DNA of 64,000 nt from Novosphingobium sp. (GTDB taxonomy: Bacteria > Pseudomonadota > Alphaproteobacteria > Sphingomonadales > Sphingomonadaceae): contig NZ_JBCNLP010000006.1 of assembly GCF_039595395.1 (NCBI RefSeq), positions 1,741,001 to 1,805,000 on the forward strand, written 5' to 3'. The notes under the pieces were generated by a model that did not search any database, was not told the origin of the DNA, and saw only the letters and a list, made by a program, of their open reading frames with translations. Of this stretch, positions 34,421 through 44,149 are shown in pieces. Every line of letters starts with the position of its first letter. Position 1 is the stretch's first letter. Both the position numbers and the translations under genes were made by a program.

Positions 34421-34426
34421 ACCCCG

Positions 34427-36748
34427 ATGCAGTCGTCATCTCTTCGTTCCCACACACTCGCCACCGCGCGCAACAGCCTCTCGGCCTCATCAATTTCCGC
34501 GGGCCTCGCCACTGGGCTGATGCTGCTTGGTGCGGGCAAGGCGCAAGCCCAGGACAGTTCGCCGCCTGCCGACAAGCAGGACGCCCCCGTCCAGCTCGGC
34601 CCGGTTCGCGTGCGAGCGGATAACGAAACGGGCAACAGCCCCAACACGCTCCACCATGGGACCCAGCTCGATCGTCTTCCTGGAGACATCCAGGGCACGC
34701 CGCAAACCATCACGGTCATCCCTCAGGCCGTGATCGAACAGCAACAGGCGACCACGATCGACCAGGTGCTGAAATATGTACCCGGTGTTACGGTCGCGAC
34801 CGGTGAAGGTGGCGGCGGCATGAACGGCGATGCCTTCCGCATCCGTGGTTTCGATGCCAAGGGCGACGTCTACGTTGACGGCCTGCGCGATTTCGGCGCC
34901 TATGTGCGCGATTCCTTCGCGGTCGAGAGCGTCGAGGTGTTCAAAGGATCGACCTCGGAAAGCTTCGGCAACGGATCGACCGGCGGTGTCATCAATCAGA
35001 CCAGCAAGACAGCGCATCTGGGTGACAGCTACGGCCTGAGCGGCACGCTCGGCAGCGGCCTTCAGAAACGCATTGTCGCCGATGTGAATAAGCAGATCAA
35101 CGACACGACTGCGGTGCGCGTCGTGGGCATGTGGCACGATCAGGACATGGTTGATCGCGACCATATCTATGCCAAGCGCTGGGGCGTGCTCGCCTCGCTC
35201 GGATTGGGTCTCGGGACTTCAACGACATTCACGCTCAATTATATGCACCAGCATGACGACCGTCGCCCCGACATGGGCGTGCCGATCCCGATGCCTCCGG
35301 CCGGCTATACTGGTTACACATTGCCCGTCACCGAATATGGCGTGCCCAAGAACAGCTTCTTCGGCAAGGAATCCGATCGCGACCTGACCAATGTTGATAT
35401 GGTGACCGCGCGTTTCCATGCAGAGGTCAATGACTGGCTGACCCTCTCGAATGATACGCGCTGGGCGCGCTACACGCGGTGGATGGCCTTCACGCCGACC
35501 ATCTGCGGCACGGGCTTTGGCGGCTTCGCGAATTTCGGCACCTGCTCCACCGATGTGCTCGCCGGCAATCTGAACACGGCCTATACGGTCTGGCCCGTCG
35601 TCGGCGACACGCAGACCAGCACCGGCGGCCAGAACATCACGACGGCCACGGCAAAGTTCGCGACCGCCGGCATCAAGCATGAACTGATTGCCGGCATCGA
35701 TGCCTATTATCAGAACAACCTCTTCGGCAGCCTGACGGGTTCAAGCCCGCGCAGCGGCGGCACGCTGCTCAATCCCGATTTTTCCAATCCCCCCGGTTTC
35801 ACGATTTCCCCGGCGAGCGGGCAGGTCCGCGCTCGCGCATGGGATGTCGGACTTTTCGCCAGCGATCAGGCCTGGCTCACACCGACCCTGTCTGTCATCG
35901 CCGGCCTCCGCTGGGACAGCTACACCGCAAAATCAACGACACAGGCCACAGACGGCAGCTTCCCGCCCTACACCAAGAGCGTCACGCATTTCCTCAGCCC
36001 GAAGGCCTCGCTGAATTGGGAGCCGACACCGGGTCAGCACTATTATTTCAGCTATTCACGATCTTTCACCCCGGCCGGTCAGAACGTCACCTGTGAGGGC
36101 ACCGTCTCTGCAAGCACTCCCAATCTCCAGCCTGACAAGAACTATACGCTTGAACTCGGGGGGAAATGGAGCCTGATTGGCGAGCAGCTCGGGGCGACCG
36201 CTGCCCTGTTCCGCACCATCAAGAACACAGGCAGCTATAGCGATCCGCTGACCGGGGCCTCGGTGCCAAGCGGTGAGCGGGATCGGGTGCAGGGCATCGA
36301 GCTGGGCCTGACCGGCAAGATCACCAAGGCGTGGGAAATCCAGGCATCCTATAGCTATTACGACAGCAAGATCCTGGTCGGGGCGCCGCTCAGCGTCTTC
36401 GTTCCCGTCGATACCACCGGCAATCAGGTGGCCTATGTCTCCAAAAACAATGCGGCGGTGTGGACGAGCTACGACATCGCCCCGCTCATTCGCGGCCTGC
36501 CGGGCAAGTTGCTGATCGGCGGCGGCGCCAATTACCGCAGCCACTATAATGCGGATCCCTCCCAAATCTACCGGATATCGGGTGCGACGACTTTCGACGG
36601 TATGATCTCCTGGGAGGACAATCGCTATAAAGTGACGCTCAACGTGACCAATCTCACCAACGCGCTCACCTACACATCCGCCTTCTTCTATCGTGCCGAG
36701 GTGGCGCCGGGCCGGGCCTTTACCGGAACCGTCGCCGTGAAGTTCTGA
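34427..36748 (+). CDS. TonB-dependent siderophore receptor, catecholate (Fiu/PiuA) type
   Basis: The 773-residue outer-membrane protein has a signal peptide (about 1-40), a plug domain with QTITVIPQAVIEQQQATTID and FRIRGFDAKGDVYVDGLRD, and a 22-strand barrel ending in aromatic AFTGTVAVKF. The TonB box would lie in the first 25 mature residues. It is followed 4 bases later by a PiuC-like dioxygenase gene, a combination known for Fiu/PiuA receptors that take up monocatechol siderophores. The substrate class is therefore inferred from context. Confidence 0.93.
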   Translation: MQSSSLRSHTLATARNSLSASSISAGLATGLMLLGAGKAQAQDSSPPADKQDAPVQLGPVRVRADNETGNSPNTLHHGTQLDRLPGDIQGTPQTITVIPQAVIEQQQATTIDQVLKYVPGVTVATGEGGGGMNGDAFRIRGFDAKGDVYVDGLRDFGAYVRDSFAVESVEVFKGSTSESFGNGSTGGVINQTSKTAHLGDSYGLSGTLGSGLQKRIVADVNKQINDTTAVRVVGMWHDQDMVDRDHIYAKRWGVLASLGLGLGTSTTFTLNYMHQHDDRRPDMGVPIPMPPAGYTGYTLPVTEYGVPKNSFFGKESDRDLTNVDMVTARFHAEVNDWLTLSNDTRWARYTRWMAFTPTICGTGFGGFANFGTCSTDVLAGNLNTAYTVWPVVGDTQTSTGGQNITTATAKFATAGIKHELIAGIDAYYQNNLFGSLTGSSPRSGGTLLNPDFSNPPGFTISPASGQVRARAWDVGLFASDQAWLTPTLSVIAGLRWDSYTAKSTTQATDGSFPPYTKSVTHFLSPKASLNWEPTPGQHYYFSYSRSFTPAGQNVTCEGTVSASTPNLQPDKNYTLELGGKWSLIGEQLGATAALFRTIKNTGSYSDPLTGASVPSGERDRVQGIELGLTGKITKAWEIQASYSYYDSKILVGAPLSVFVPVDTTGNQVAYVSKNNAAVWTSYDIAPLIRGLPGKLLIGGGANYRSHYNADPSQIYRISGATTFDGMISWEDNRYKVTLNVTNLTNALTYTSAFFYRAEVAPGRAFTGTVAVKF

Positions 36749-36752
36749 CGTT

Positions 36753-37436
36753 ATGGTGGTCGAGATACCGGACGTGCTGACTAAGTCCGAACTCGCCGAG
36801 GTCCGTCGCATCATTGATGCGGCGGAGCTTGTCGATGGCCGCGAAACGGCCGGCGAGCTGGCCGCGCAAGCCAAGCGCAACCTGCAACTGCCGCAGGAAG
36901 GGCAGGCCGCGCGCGAGGCAGGGGAAATCATCCTGAAGGCGCTCGGCCGCAATCCGCTGTTCAACAGTGTTGCGCTGCCGCTGCGCGTCCTGCCGCCGCT
37001 GTTCAACCGCTATGAGGTTGGGATGGCCTTTGACGCGCATGTGGATGGCGCGGTGCGGGCGATGCCCTCGGGGGGGCCAAGGATGCGGGCGGACGTCTCC
37101 TCCACGCTCTTTCTTACCGACCCCGCGGATTATGATGGCGGGGAGTTGCTGATCGAACACGCCTATGGGACGAGCAGCGTCAAGCTACCCGCCGGCTCGA
37201 TGATCCTCTATCCGGCGGGCAGCCTCCACCGGGTCAGTCCGGTCACGCGCGGCGCGCGGACCTCAGCCTTCTTCTGGACGCAGTCGATGCTCAAGGACGA
37301 TGGGTTGCGCTCACTGCTCTATGATCTGGATATGGCCATCATCGAGGTGAGGCAGCAACTGGGGCATGACACACATGGCACGCTCAGCCTGACCGGCGTC
37401 TATCACAACCTGCTGCGCCGCGCGATTGAGTTGTGA
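36753..37436 (+). CDS. Fe(II)/2-oxoglutarate dioxygenase, PiuC/YbiX type
   Basis: The 227-residue protein has the length and features of PiuC/YbiX: a double-stranded beta-helix core with the iron ligands His-x-Asp in FDAHVDGAVRAM and the distal His in GSLHRVSPVTRGART, plus the 2-oxoglutarate Arg in the last motif. The N-terminal VVEIPDVLTKSELAEVRRII and C-terminal YHNLLRRAIEL are conserved too. It is encoded beside siderophore receptors, and its exact substrate is not established. It ends in a 3-base overlap with the tonB start. Confidence 0.94.
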   Translation: MVVEIPDVLTKSELAEVRRIIDAAELVDGRETAGELAAQAKRNLQLPQEGQAAREAGEIILKALGRNPLFNSVALPLRVLPPLFNRYEVGMAFDAHVDGAVRAMPSGGPRMRADVSSTLFLTDPADYDGGELLIEHAYGTSSVKLPAGSMILYPAGSLHRVSPVTRGARTSAFFWTQSMLKDDGLRSLLYDLDMAIIEVRQQLGHDTHGTLSLTGVYHNLLRRAIEL

Positions 37437-38245
37437 CACCGATGCTTGCTCTGGACAGACAGGATTCCGACATCGCGCCTGACACGGCATTGGGGCCGGT
37501 GGAGCCGGTGCCGATGATCCCGGCCATGCCCCCCGCCCCGGCGCATTATGGGCAACAGGCGGACCGCAAACGCTTTGCCGCCGCCTTTTCCAAGACCGCG
37601 CTGATCCATATTGCGGCTTTGCTGGCCTTGCTGACCTGGCATGTGGCGACCGACATGCCGCCATCGAAGCCGCATCTGACCGTTACCATGCTTCCGGCCA
37701 GCCCGCCCGCGCCCCCGGCGCCGAAGCCCGTCCGGCAGGAGAAGGTGAAGCCTGTCACCAGCAAGGCTCCGGCCATGCGGCCAGTCCAATCGCCGCAGCT
37801 TCCCCCAGCACTGGCGGCTGTCGTGCCGGTGGCGCTCGCTCCGGCCGCCGTGGCTTTGGCGCCACCCATGCCCTCGCCGCCGCCGATGCCGGTGGCCGCA
37901 TCCGCTCCTGCCGCCACGCCGCCGAGTCCGCCAGTGAGCACAACCGGCAAGGATAGCTGGGAAGCCCGCGTGGTCGCGCGCCTCGAAAGCCTGAAGCGCT
38001 ATCCGCCTGCCGCGCGCAGTCGGCGCGATCAGGGTGTCGCGAAAGTTCGCTTCCGGGTCAATCGTCAGGGACACCTGCTATCCTCGTCACTCGAAAGCTC
38101 ATCGGGAAGCCGCTTGCTCGATCAGGAGGCTCTGGCGACGGTGGCTCGCGCGCAGCCCTTTCCCCCCATTCCTGCTGGCCGTCCTGACGAGATCGAGGTG
38201 GTTGTGCCGATTGAGTTTTTCCTGGGCAGGCATCCGAACGATTAA
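37433..38245 (+). CDS. tonB: TonB energy transducer
   Basis: The 270-residue protein has one membrane helix at about residues 55-72 (TALIHIAALLALLTWHVATD), a long Pro/Ala-rich periplasmic spacer and a C-terminal TonB domain (RLESLKRYPPAARSRRDQGV, then FRVNRQGHLLSSSLESSSGS). It passes proton-motive energy to the outer-membrane receptor encoded just upstream. It starts with GTG overlapping the piuC stop; an ATG at 37442 is possible. Being dedicated to this receptor is inferred from its position. Confidence 0.93.
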   Translation: MTPMLALDRQDSDIAPDTALGPVEPVPMIPAMPPAPAHYGQQADRKRFAAAFSKTALIHIAALLALLTWHVATDMPPSKPHLTVTMLPASPPAPPAPKPVRQEKVKPVTSKAPAMRPVQSPQLPPALAAVVPVALAPAAVALAPPMPSPPPMPVAASAPAATPPSPPVSTTGKDSWEARVVARLESLKRYPPAARSRRDQGVAKVRFRVNRQGHLLSSSLESSSGSRLLDQEALATVARAQPFPPIPAGRPDEIEVVVPIEFFLGRHPND

Positions 38246-38375
38246 CAGTGGACAATACGTCGTCGGATTGAGCGATATCGCCAGAATGTTTCGCAATGCC
38301 GCCAAGCAGTTGAGAATCGTTCGCATTTCCGAAGGAGTTCTGGCAGATAGAAGGCTGCTCCCTTGGACTGGAACG

Positions 38376-39242
38376 ATGCAACGCGACGATTATGAAATCT
38401 TTGAGCCCGAGGAGATTCCTCGGCCCGTTTCGGCGGTGGGGATGGAGCTCTTCACCGAAGGCTTCGAACAGCCGCCCCATCAGCATCGCAAGGCGCAACT
38501 CATCCTGGCAGTCCGTGGTCTCATCACATGTGAGGTGGCACAGGGTCTGTGGATGGTTCCGCGCCAGTGTGCACTGTGGATCCCCGGTGACATGGAGCAC
38601 AGCGTGCGCTGCGTCGGCGACCTTGAGGTCTACACGCTCTTCATCGATCCCGAACTTGCTGGCAATCTCCCTATGGAGTGCAGCACCTTCTCGACCGGGC
38701 CGCTGCTGCGCGAATTGCTGATCGCGGTATCCCGCCTCCCCTCGCTTTATGATGTCGATGGTGCTGATGGTCGGCTTATTCAGACCATGCTTGACCAGCT
38801 CGAGCGCGCGCCCATGGGCAGTCTGCATCTGCCGATGCCGATCGACCCACGGCTGAGAACTATAGCCAAGGCCCTCTTGTCCGATCCCGCCAATTGGACG
38901 ACGATCGGGGAATGGGCGCGGATCGTTGCCATGAGCGAACGCAGCCTGTTCAGGCTCGTCATGAGCCAGACCGGCATGAGTTTCGGGCGTTGGCGGCAGC
39001 AGTTCCAGGTGATGTTCGCGATCGAGCGACTAACCGAAGGCGCTTCTGTCCAGACGGTCTCCTTCGATCTCGGTTATGAAAGCGCGAGCGCTTTCATAAC
39101 CATGTTCAAAAAATTGATGGGGCAACCACCGGGACAGTTTTTGGCCGCGCGGCGCAATGGGTCTCCCCCCGCAGGATCGCAACAGAGCAAACCCAAGCTC
39201 ATATCGACGATGACGGAGGCTCAGCGGGCGCTGGGGCTGTGA
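38376..39242 (+). CDS. AraC-family regulator with cupin sensor
   Basis: The 288-residue protein from MQRDDYEIFEPEEIPRPVSA has an N-terminal cupin-type domain (GFEQPPHQHRKAQLILAVRG, then WMVPRQCALWIPGDMEHSVR) and a C-terminal AraC helix-turn-helix pair (TIGEWARIVAMSERSLFRLV, then VQTVSFDLGYESASAFITMF). The frame extends upstream and overlaps tonB; MFRNAAK at 38286 is an alternative start. It may respond to iron or to the siderophore and control the preceding receptor operon or the following pump. Confidence 0.9.
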   Translation: MQRDDYEIFEPEEIPRPVSAVGMELFTEGFEQPPHQHRKAQLILAVRGLITCEVAQGLWMVPRQCALWIPGDMEHSVRCVGDLEVYTLFIDPELAGNLPMECSTFSTGPLLRELLIAVSRLPSLYDVDGADGRLIQTMLDQLERAPMGSLHLPMPIDPRLRTIAKALLSDPANWTTIGEWARIVAMSERSLFRLVMSQTGMSFGRWRQQFQVMFAIERLTEGASVQTVSFDLGYESASAFITMFKKLMGQPPGQFLAARRNGSPPAGSQQSKPKLISTMTEAQRALGL

Positions 39243-39336
39243 TGCTCAACCCCGGCCGTTCCGGTGAATCATTGCTCGGCGTTCCACGAACGTTGAAGAT
39301 TGGCAGTTTCGATGAATCATCTGCCAGAGTCGCAAA

Positions 39337-39390
39337 ATCCAACATGTCATTCACAGCCTATGTAGGCTTGGTAGGATGAACTTGTTGGAT
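39337..39390. promoter_or_regulatory. Nested palindromes before the pump operon
   Basis: ATCCAACA (39337-39344) and TGTTGGAT (39383-39390) are exact inverted arms. Between them a second perfect palindrome GCCTATGTAGGC lies at 39356-39367. They end 7 bases before the start of the 139-aa gene. Confidence 0.5.
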
Positions 39391-39397
39391 CCAGACC

Positions 39398-39817
39398 ATG
39401 CTGATTGACGACGCACAATTTCCGCTCGTGCATATGCACTATAATCGCGCAGATGCGCGTGGCGATGAAGTAAGCTTCCAGCTATTCGAAGATCTTTTGG
39501 GGCGAGGCAAGCCTTTTGTGCTGATTGGCCTTGGCGCGGCAGCCGAGCAAGTTCAGTCCAATGAAGAGCGAAAACAGCTGACAATGTGGATGAAGCGCAA
39601 TCGGAAAGCGCTCAATAAATATGTCCTGGCCATGGTGTATGTCGAACCGAGCCCGGCAAAGCGCTTCCTCGCCAAAACCTCTGCTCCCATTTTTCAGAAG
39701 TTCTGGGGTTATCCAATCCTCGTCTCTGCTTCAGAAGGGGAGGCCGAAGGCATCGCCGCACGGCTGCTCGCCGGCGAGCAGCCCGCTCAAATCGAGGCGG
39801 AGCGGCCCGATGCATAA
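39398..39817 (+). CDS. Unknown 139-aa protein heading the efflux operon
   Basis: The product MLIDDAQFPLVHMHYNRADA is a soluble alpha/beta protein with a Gly-rich stretch (GKPFVLIGLGAAAEQVQS) and a basic middle (MWMKRNRKALNKYV). No family is recognised. Its stop overlaps the start of the NodT-type outer-membrane gene by 8 bases, so the two are translated together. It could be a regulatory or accessory subunit of the pump. Confidence 0.65.
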   Translation: MLIDDAQFPLVHMHYNRADARGDEVSFQLFEDLLGRGKPFVLIGLGAAAEQVQSNEERKQLTMWMKRNRKALNKYVLAMVYVEPSPAKRFLAKTSAPIFQKFWGYPILVSASEGEAEGIAARLLAGEQPAQIEAERPDA

Positions 39818-41225
39818 AGGCATGATCTGGACGACGCTCGGCTTGGCAGTGCCGCTCCTCGCGGGCTGCGCAACCTTGCCCAAGCAAGGCGCGGCGCCGC
39901 CGATGCGGTCGGCGAGTGCCTTTGCAAGCGCCGCCAGTCTGGCGGCGCCAGAAGCATCCTGGCCATCAGATCGTTGGTGGGATGGCTTCGGCGATCCGCA
40001 ACTCACGGCGCTCATCGAAGAGGGGCTGTCATCCGCCACCGATCTGCGCGTCGCGCAGGCACGGTTTGATCGGGCCAACGCGCTGGTGCGAGAAACCCGA
40101 AGCCGACTGCTGCCATCGCTCCAGGCTAATGGAGAGATTGGCGGCACCAAGCAGAGCTACAACTATCTCATCCCACGTTCGTTCGCGCCCCAAGGCTGGC
40201 AAGACTACGGCCAGGCCACGGCGCGGCTCGATTGGGAGCTGGATTTCTGGGGACGGAACCGGGCGGCGATCGCCGCGGCACGCTCCGACGCTGCGGCAGC
40301 CCAGGCGGAGGCGGCGGAGGCACGCCTGGTCCTGTCGGCCGGCATTGCCGCTGCCTATGCCGATCTCGCCGATCTTTTCGCGCAAGCCGATGCCGCGAAA
40401 CGCGCCGTCGAAGTGCGGCAACGCACGCTCGAATTGATGGACGGACGACGAACTCAGGGGCTTGAAAACGCCGGTGCAGTCGATCGGGCGCGTTCAGCGC
40501 TTGCCGTCTCTCAAGGTGAGCTTGCCACTCTGAACGAAAACCTCTCGCTCACACGCAATAGGATCGCGGCGCTGCTCGGTGCCGGCCCCGACCGGGGCCT
40601 TGCCATCACGCGGCCGACCGCCCGCGCGGCCGAGGATTTTGGCCTCCCCGCCAACTTGCCGGCCGACCTCATCGGGCGCCGTCCCGACATCATCGCCGCG
40701 CGGATGAGAGCGCAGGCGGCTGCAAGCCGGGTCAAGGAAGCGCACGCGGCTTTCTATCCGAATGTCAACCTTGCCGGGCTGATCGGCCTGCAGTCCCTCG
40801 GCATTGGCGATCTGGTCAAGTCCGGCTCCACTTTCGGCACGGTCGGACCGGCGGTCAGCCTGCCGATCTTCGAAGGGGGCCAGCTTACAGGTGCCTTTCG
40901 CGCCGCTGAAGCCGACTATCGCGAGGCGGTTGCGAACTATGACGGCGCACTCACCCAGGCACTGCGTGAGGTTGCCGATGCCGCGGCCAGTGAACGTGCC
41001 CTCGCTCAGCGCATAGCCATGGCAGAAGAAGCCGAGCGCGCCGCATCGGCGGCATGGACTGTCGCCAACAATCGCTACCGGGGCGGACTTGCCACGTCGC
41101 TTGACGTGCTGGTGGCCGAAGATGCGCTGATCGATGCACGGCGCAACCTCGCCACGCTGCGCAACCGCCGCTTCGTCCTCAATGTCGCCCTTATCCGCGC
41201 GCTCGGCGGCGGCTTCCGTTCCTGA
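39810..41225 (+). CDS. NodT-family outer-membrane efflux lipoprotein
   Basis: The 471-residue protein starts MHKGMIWTTLGLAVPLLAGC with a lipobox LAGC at residues 17-20, so it is lipid-anchored. Two OEP domains of TolC-type coiled coils follow (from DPQLTALIEEGLSSATDLRV and again from ALTQALREVADAAASERALA). Motifs RRPDIIAARMRAQAA and RYRGGLATSLDVLVAEDAL are characteristic of the NodT/OprM family. It forms the outer-membrane channel for the EmrA/EmrB-like pair downstream. Confidence 0.95.
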   Translation: MHKGMIWTTLGLAVPLLAGCATLPKQGAAPPMRSASAFASAASLAAPEASWPSDRWWDGFGDPQLTALIEEGLSSATDLRVAQARFDRANALVRETRSRLLPSLQANGEIGGTKQSYNYLIPRSFAPQGWQDYGQATARLDWELDFWGRNRAAIAAARSDAAAAQAEAAEARLVLSAGIAAAYADLADLFAQADAAKRAVEVRQRTLELMDGRRTQGLENAGAVDRARSALAVSQGELATLNENLSLTRNRIAALLGAGPDRGLAITRPTARAAEDFGLPANLPADLIGRRPDIIAARMRAQAAASRVKEAHAAFYPNVNLAGLIGLQSLGIGDLVKSGSTFGTVGPAVSLPIFEGGQLTGAFRAAEADYREAVANYDGALTQALREVADAAASERALAQRIAMAEEAERAASAAWTVANNRYRGGLATSLDVLVAEDALIDARRNLATLRNRRFVLNVALIRALGGGFRS

Positions 41226-41236
41226 AGGATCTCCCG

Positions 41237-42388
41237 ATGTCCACTCAAACCCTGACCGTTTCCGCTTCTCCGGCCATCGAAACGCCAAATGACGCTTCCA
41301 TGAAAGCCAAGCGCCGCAGGATGTTCACCATTTTCGCAACGACAGTGGCTGGCTTGGGCGCTCTCTATTGGGCCTATGACCATTTTATCGCGTCGCGCCA
41401 CGTTTCCACCGATAATGCCTATGTCGGCGCCAATGTCGCGCAGGTGACGCCGCTGGTCAGCGGTCCGGTGAGCGAAGTGTTGGTTGATGACGCACAGCGG
41501 GTGAAGCGGGGCGACGTCCTTGTGCGGCTCGACGATACGGATGCCCGCCTCGCCCTCGCGCGTGCCAACGCCGAGCTTTCGCTGGCTGAGCGCCGGGTTC
41601 GGGGGCTGGTTGCGACCGACAGCGGACTCGGCGCCCAAGTGAGCGCCCGCGCCGCGGACCAGGCACGCGCCGCAGCTCGCCTTGTTGCATCACGTGCCGA
41701 TCTTGCAAAGGCGAAGATCGATCTTGACCGCCGCGAAGCGCTCGCGCCATCCGGCTCCGTCTCCGGCGACGAGTTGACCGTCGCGCGCAACGCTTTCAGC
41801 ACCGCCACCGCCAATTTGAAGGTCGCGGAGGCCGAGAACGCGCAGGCACAGGCCAATAAAACCTCTGCCTTGGGCAGTCGTGATGCCAATCTCGCCTTGA
41901 TCGCCAATGCCGCACCTGATGCCAACCCGGAAGTGCTGGCCGCACGCGCCGCGCGCGATCAGGCGCTCGTTGATCTTGAACGCACGGTGGTGCGGGCACC
42001 CGTCGATGGCATCGTTTCACGTCGTCAGGTCCAGGTCGGACAGCGCGTGCAAGCGGGCGCGACGATGATGGTTATCGTGCCGGTGCAGGCAGCCTACGTC
42101 GACGCCAACTTCAAGGAAGGGCAACTCACCCGCGTCAAGCCGGGACAGCGCGTCACGCTCACCTCCGATCTTTACGGCGATGGCGTTGAATATCACGGAC
42201 GGGTCATCGGCTTTTCCGGCGGCACCGGTGCTGCCTTCGCGGTGGTCCCCGCCCAGAACGCCACGGGTAACTGGATCAAGGTGGTTCAGCGCCTGCCCGT
42301 GCGGATTGCGCTCGATCCGAAGGAACTGGCCGATCATCCCCTGCGGGTCGGACTGTCGATGAGCGCCACCGTGGATCTCTCGAACTAA
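41237..42388 (+). CDS. HlyD/EmrA-type membrane fusion protein
   Basis: The 383-residue protein has one N-terminal membrane helix (about residues 30-50) and the lipoyl-coiled coil-beta-barrel order of EmrA/HlyD: HVSTDNAYVGANVAQVTPLV, a long helical hairpin (about 100-220) and APVDGIVSRRQVQVGQRVQA. It bridges the inner-membrane EmrB-like transporter and the NodT channel. It is 11 bases downstream of the channel gene and 13 bases before the transporter gene, one operon. Confidence 0.95.
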   Translation: MSTQTLTVSASPAIETPNDASMKAKRRRMFTIFATTVAGLGALYWAYDHFIASRHVSTDNAYVGANVAQVTPLVSGPVSEVLVDDAQRVKRGDVLVRLDDTDARLALARANAELSLAERRVRGLVATDSGLGAQVSARAADQARAAARLVASRADLAKAKIDLDRREALAPSGSVSGDELTVARNAFSTATANLKVAEAENAQAQANKTSALGSRDANLALIANAAPDANPEVLAARAARDQALVDLERTVVRAPVDGIVSRRQVQVGQRVQAGATMMVIVPVQAAYVDANFKEGQLTRVKPGQRVTLTSDLYGDGVEYHGRVIGFSGGTGAAFAVVPAQNATGNWIKVVQRLPVRIALDPKELADHPLRVGLSMSATVDLSN

Positions 42389-42401
42389 GCGGAAAACGCA
42401 T

Positions 42402-43967
42402 ATGACGGACGATATGACCGACACTGGCGCCGCACCTGATGTGGCAGAGCCTGTGGCCAAACCCCTCGCCGGCGCAGCCCTCATGCTCGCCGCCCTGATG
42501 ATCGGGCTGGGCAACTTCCTGGTCGTGCTCGACACGACTATTGCCAATGTCTCCATCCCGCATATTGCCGGTTCGCTCGGCGTATCGGTGACGGAGGCGA
42601 CTTGGGTCATCACATCCTACGCCGTTGCTGATGCCATCACCGTACCGCTGGCGGGCTTTCTCGCCCGGCGCTTTGGCGAGCAGCGGGTGTTCACTTTGGC
42701 ATTCATGGCCTTTGGCTTCTTTTCCTTGCTGTGCGGGCTGTCCCGCTCGCTCGATATGCTGATCGGGGGCCGCGTGCTGCTGGGTCTTGCCGGGGGCATG
42801 ATCATCCCCCTGTCGATGACACTGCTGCTGCGCGTCTTCCCTCCAGAAAAAGCAACGCTCGCAACCATCATCTGGGCGATGACCACCACGGTCGCGCCGA
42901 TTGCCGGGCCGATCCTGGGCGGCATCATCTCCGACAATGCCGGTTGGCAATGGATATTTTTCCTCAACGTGCCGGTCGCGGCCCTTGGCGCCGCGGGCCT
43001 GCTCTATCTGCTGCATGGACGGCGCGAGGCGACGGCCAGGGCGCCGATCGACATGGTCGGCCTCGTTCTTCTCGTCATCTGGGTCGCCTCGCTGCAAATC
43101 CTGCTGGACGAGGGGCGCAATGTCGACTGGTTCGCGGCCACCGAGATCCGCGTGCTGGCCGTCATCGCGGCGATTGGTTTCGGGGCGTTCCTGATCTGGG
43201 AGCTGACCGAAGAGCATCCCATCGTGAACCTGCGTGTCTTCCGGCATCGCGGTTTCATCGTGGCTTCCGTCACTTATGCCATGAGCTTTGCCGCCTATTT
43301 CGCAACGGTGGTCCTGATCCCGCTCTGGCTCCAGCAGAATATGGGCTATACTGCGACCTGGGCCGGCTATGCGACCGGCATCATGGGGATCTTCGCGGTG
43401 CTGACCTCACCGGCCATCGGCGCGGCGGCGGCCAAGATGGATGTGCGTCTGCTCATCTCGATCGGGATCGCGGGCATGGCGCTCATCTCGCTTTGGCGCA
43501 CCACCTTCACGCCTGATATGACCTTTCTTCAGATGGCCTGGCCCATGCTGCTGACGGGCCCCTTCCTGATGATGTTCTTTATTCCTGTCACTGGCTTGTG
43601 CATCGCAAGCGTTGACCCACACGAACATGCCGATGCCGCGGGCATCTCCAATTTTCTGCGCACGCTGACCGCCGCCTTTGCCACGTCGCTAGTCCAGACG
43701 GGTTGGACCAATGCCGCAAGGTTCAATCAGGCCGAACTGGTCGGAGCCATGCAGCAAGGCCCTTCAACGATCGATGCATTGGTCACATCGGGCCAGTCGC
43801 TCGAAACGGCGACCACCTTGCTGACCAATACCGTTGAAAGTCAGAGCGTAATGCTCGCCACGCTCAACATGTTTACCGTCGTGGCACTATGCCTTGCCTT
43901 CACCGGGGTGTTGATCTGGCTGGCCCCCAAGCCCCAAGGTCCAATCGATACAAGTGGCGGACATTAA
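42402..43967 (+). CDS. DHA2-family MFS drug:H+ antiporter (EmrB type)
   Basis: The 521-residue protein has about 14 membrane helices and the conserved motif VVLDTTIANVSIPHIAGSLG at about residues 45-65, with GGRVLLGLAGGMIIPLS (motif for the DHA2 group) and TWVITSYAVADAITVPLAGF. It pumps hydrophobic compounds across the inner membrane through the EmrA/NodT partners encoded upstream. The location next to a siderophore locus makes a siderophore or related exporter possible, but this is not shown. Confidence 0.95.
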   Translation: MTDDMTDTGAAPDVAEPVAKPLAGAALMLAALMIGLGNFLVVLDTTIANVSIPHIAGSLGVSVTEATWVITSYAVADAITVPLAGFLARRFGEQRVFTLAFMAFGFFSLLCGLSRSLDMLIGGRVLLGLAGGMIIPLSMTLLLRVFPPEKATLATIIWAMTTTVAPIAGPILGGIISDNAGWQWIFFLNVPVAALGAAGLLYLLHGRREATARAPIDMVGLVLLVIWVASLQILLDEGRNVDWFAATEIRVLAVIAAIGFGAFLIWELTEEHPIVNLRVFRHRGFIVASVTYAMSFAAYFATVVLIPLWLQQNMGYTATWAGYATGIMGIFAVLTSPAIGAAAAKMDVRLLISIGIAGMALISLWRTTFTPDMTFLQMAWPMLLTGPFLMMFFIPVTGLCIASVDPHEHADAAGISNFLRTLTAAFATSLVQTGWTNAARFNQAELVGAMQQGPSTIDALVTSGQSLETATTLLTNTVESQSVMLATLNMFTVVALCLAFTGVLIWLAPKPQGPIDTSGGH

Positions 43968-44149
43968 GGTGGAGCTTCGCCGAAGCCTCATATTCGGTCG
44001 AGGTAGGCCGAATAATCTTACTCAAGCTTTATTTACGCTGGCCGTAAGGTTCGTTTACCACCTCCATCTATCGACAACGCTCAACGGGAAGCCGCACAAA
44101 AATTGATCCATTTGATGCTCGCGTTCACCCAGGAATGGGAGCTCTCCGT

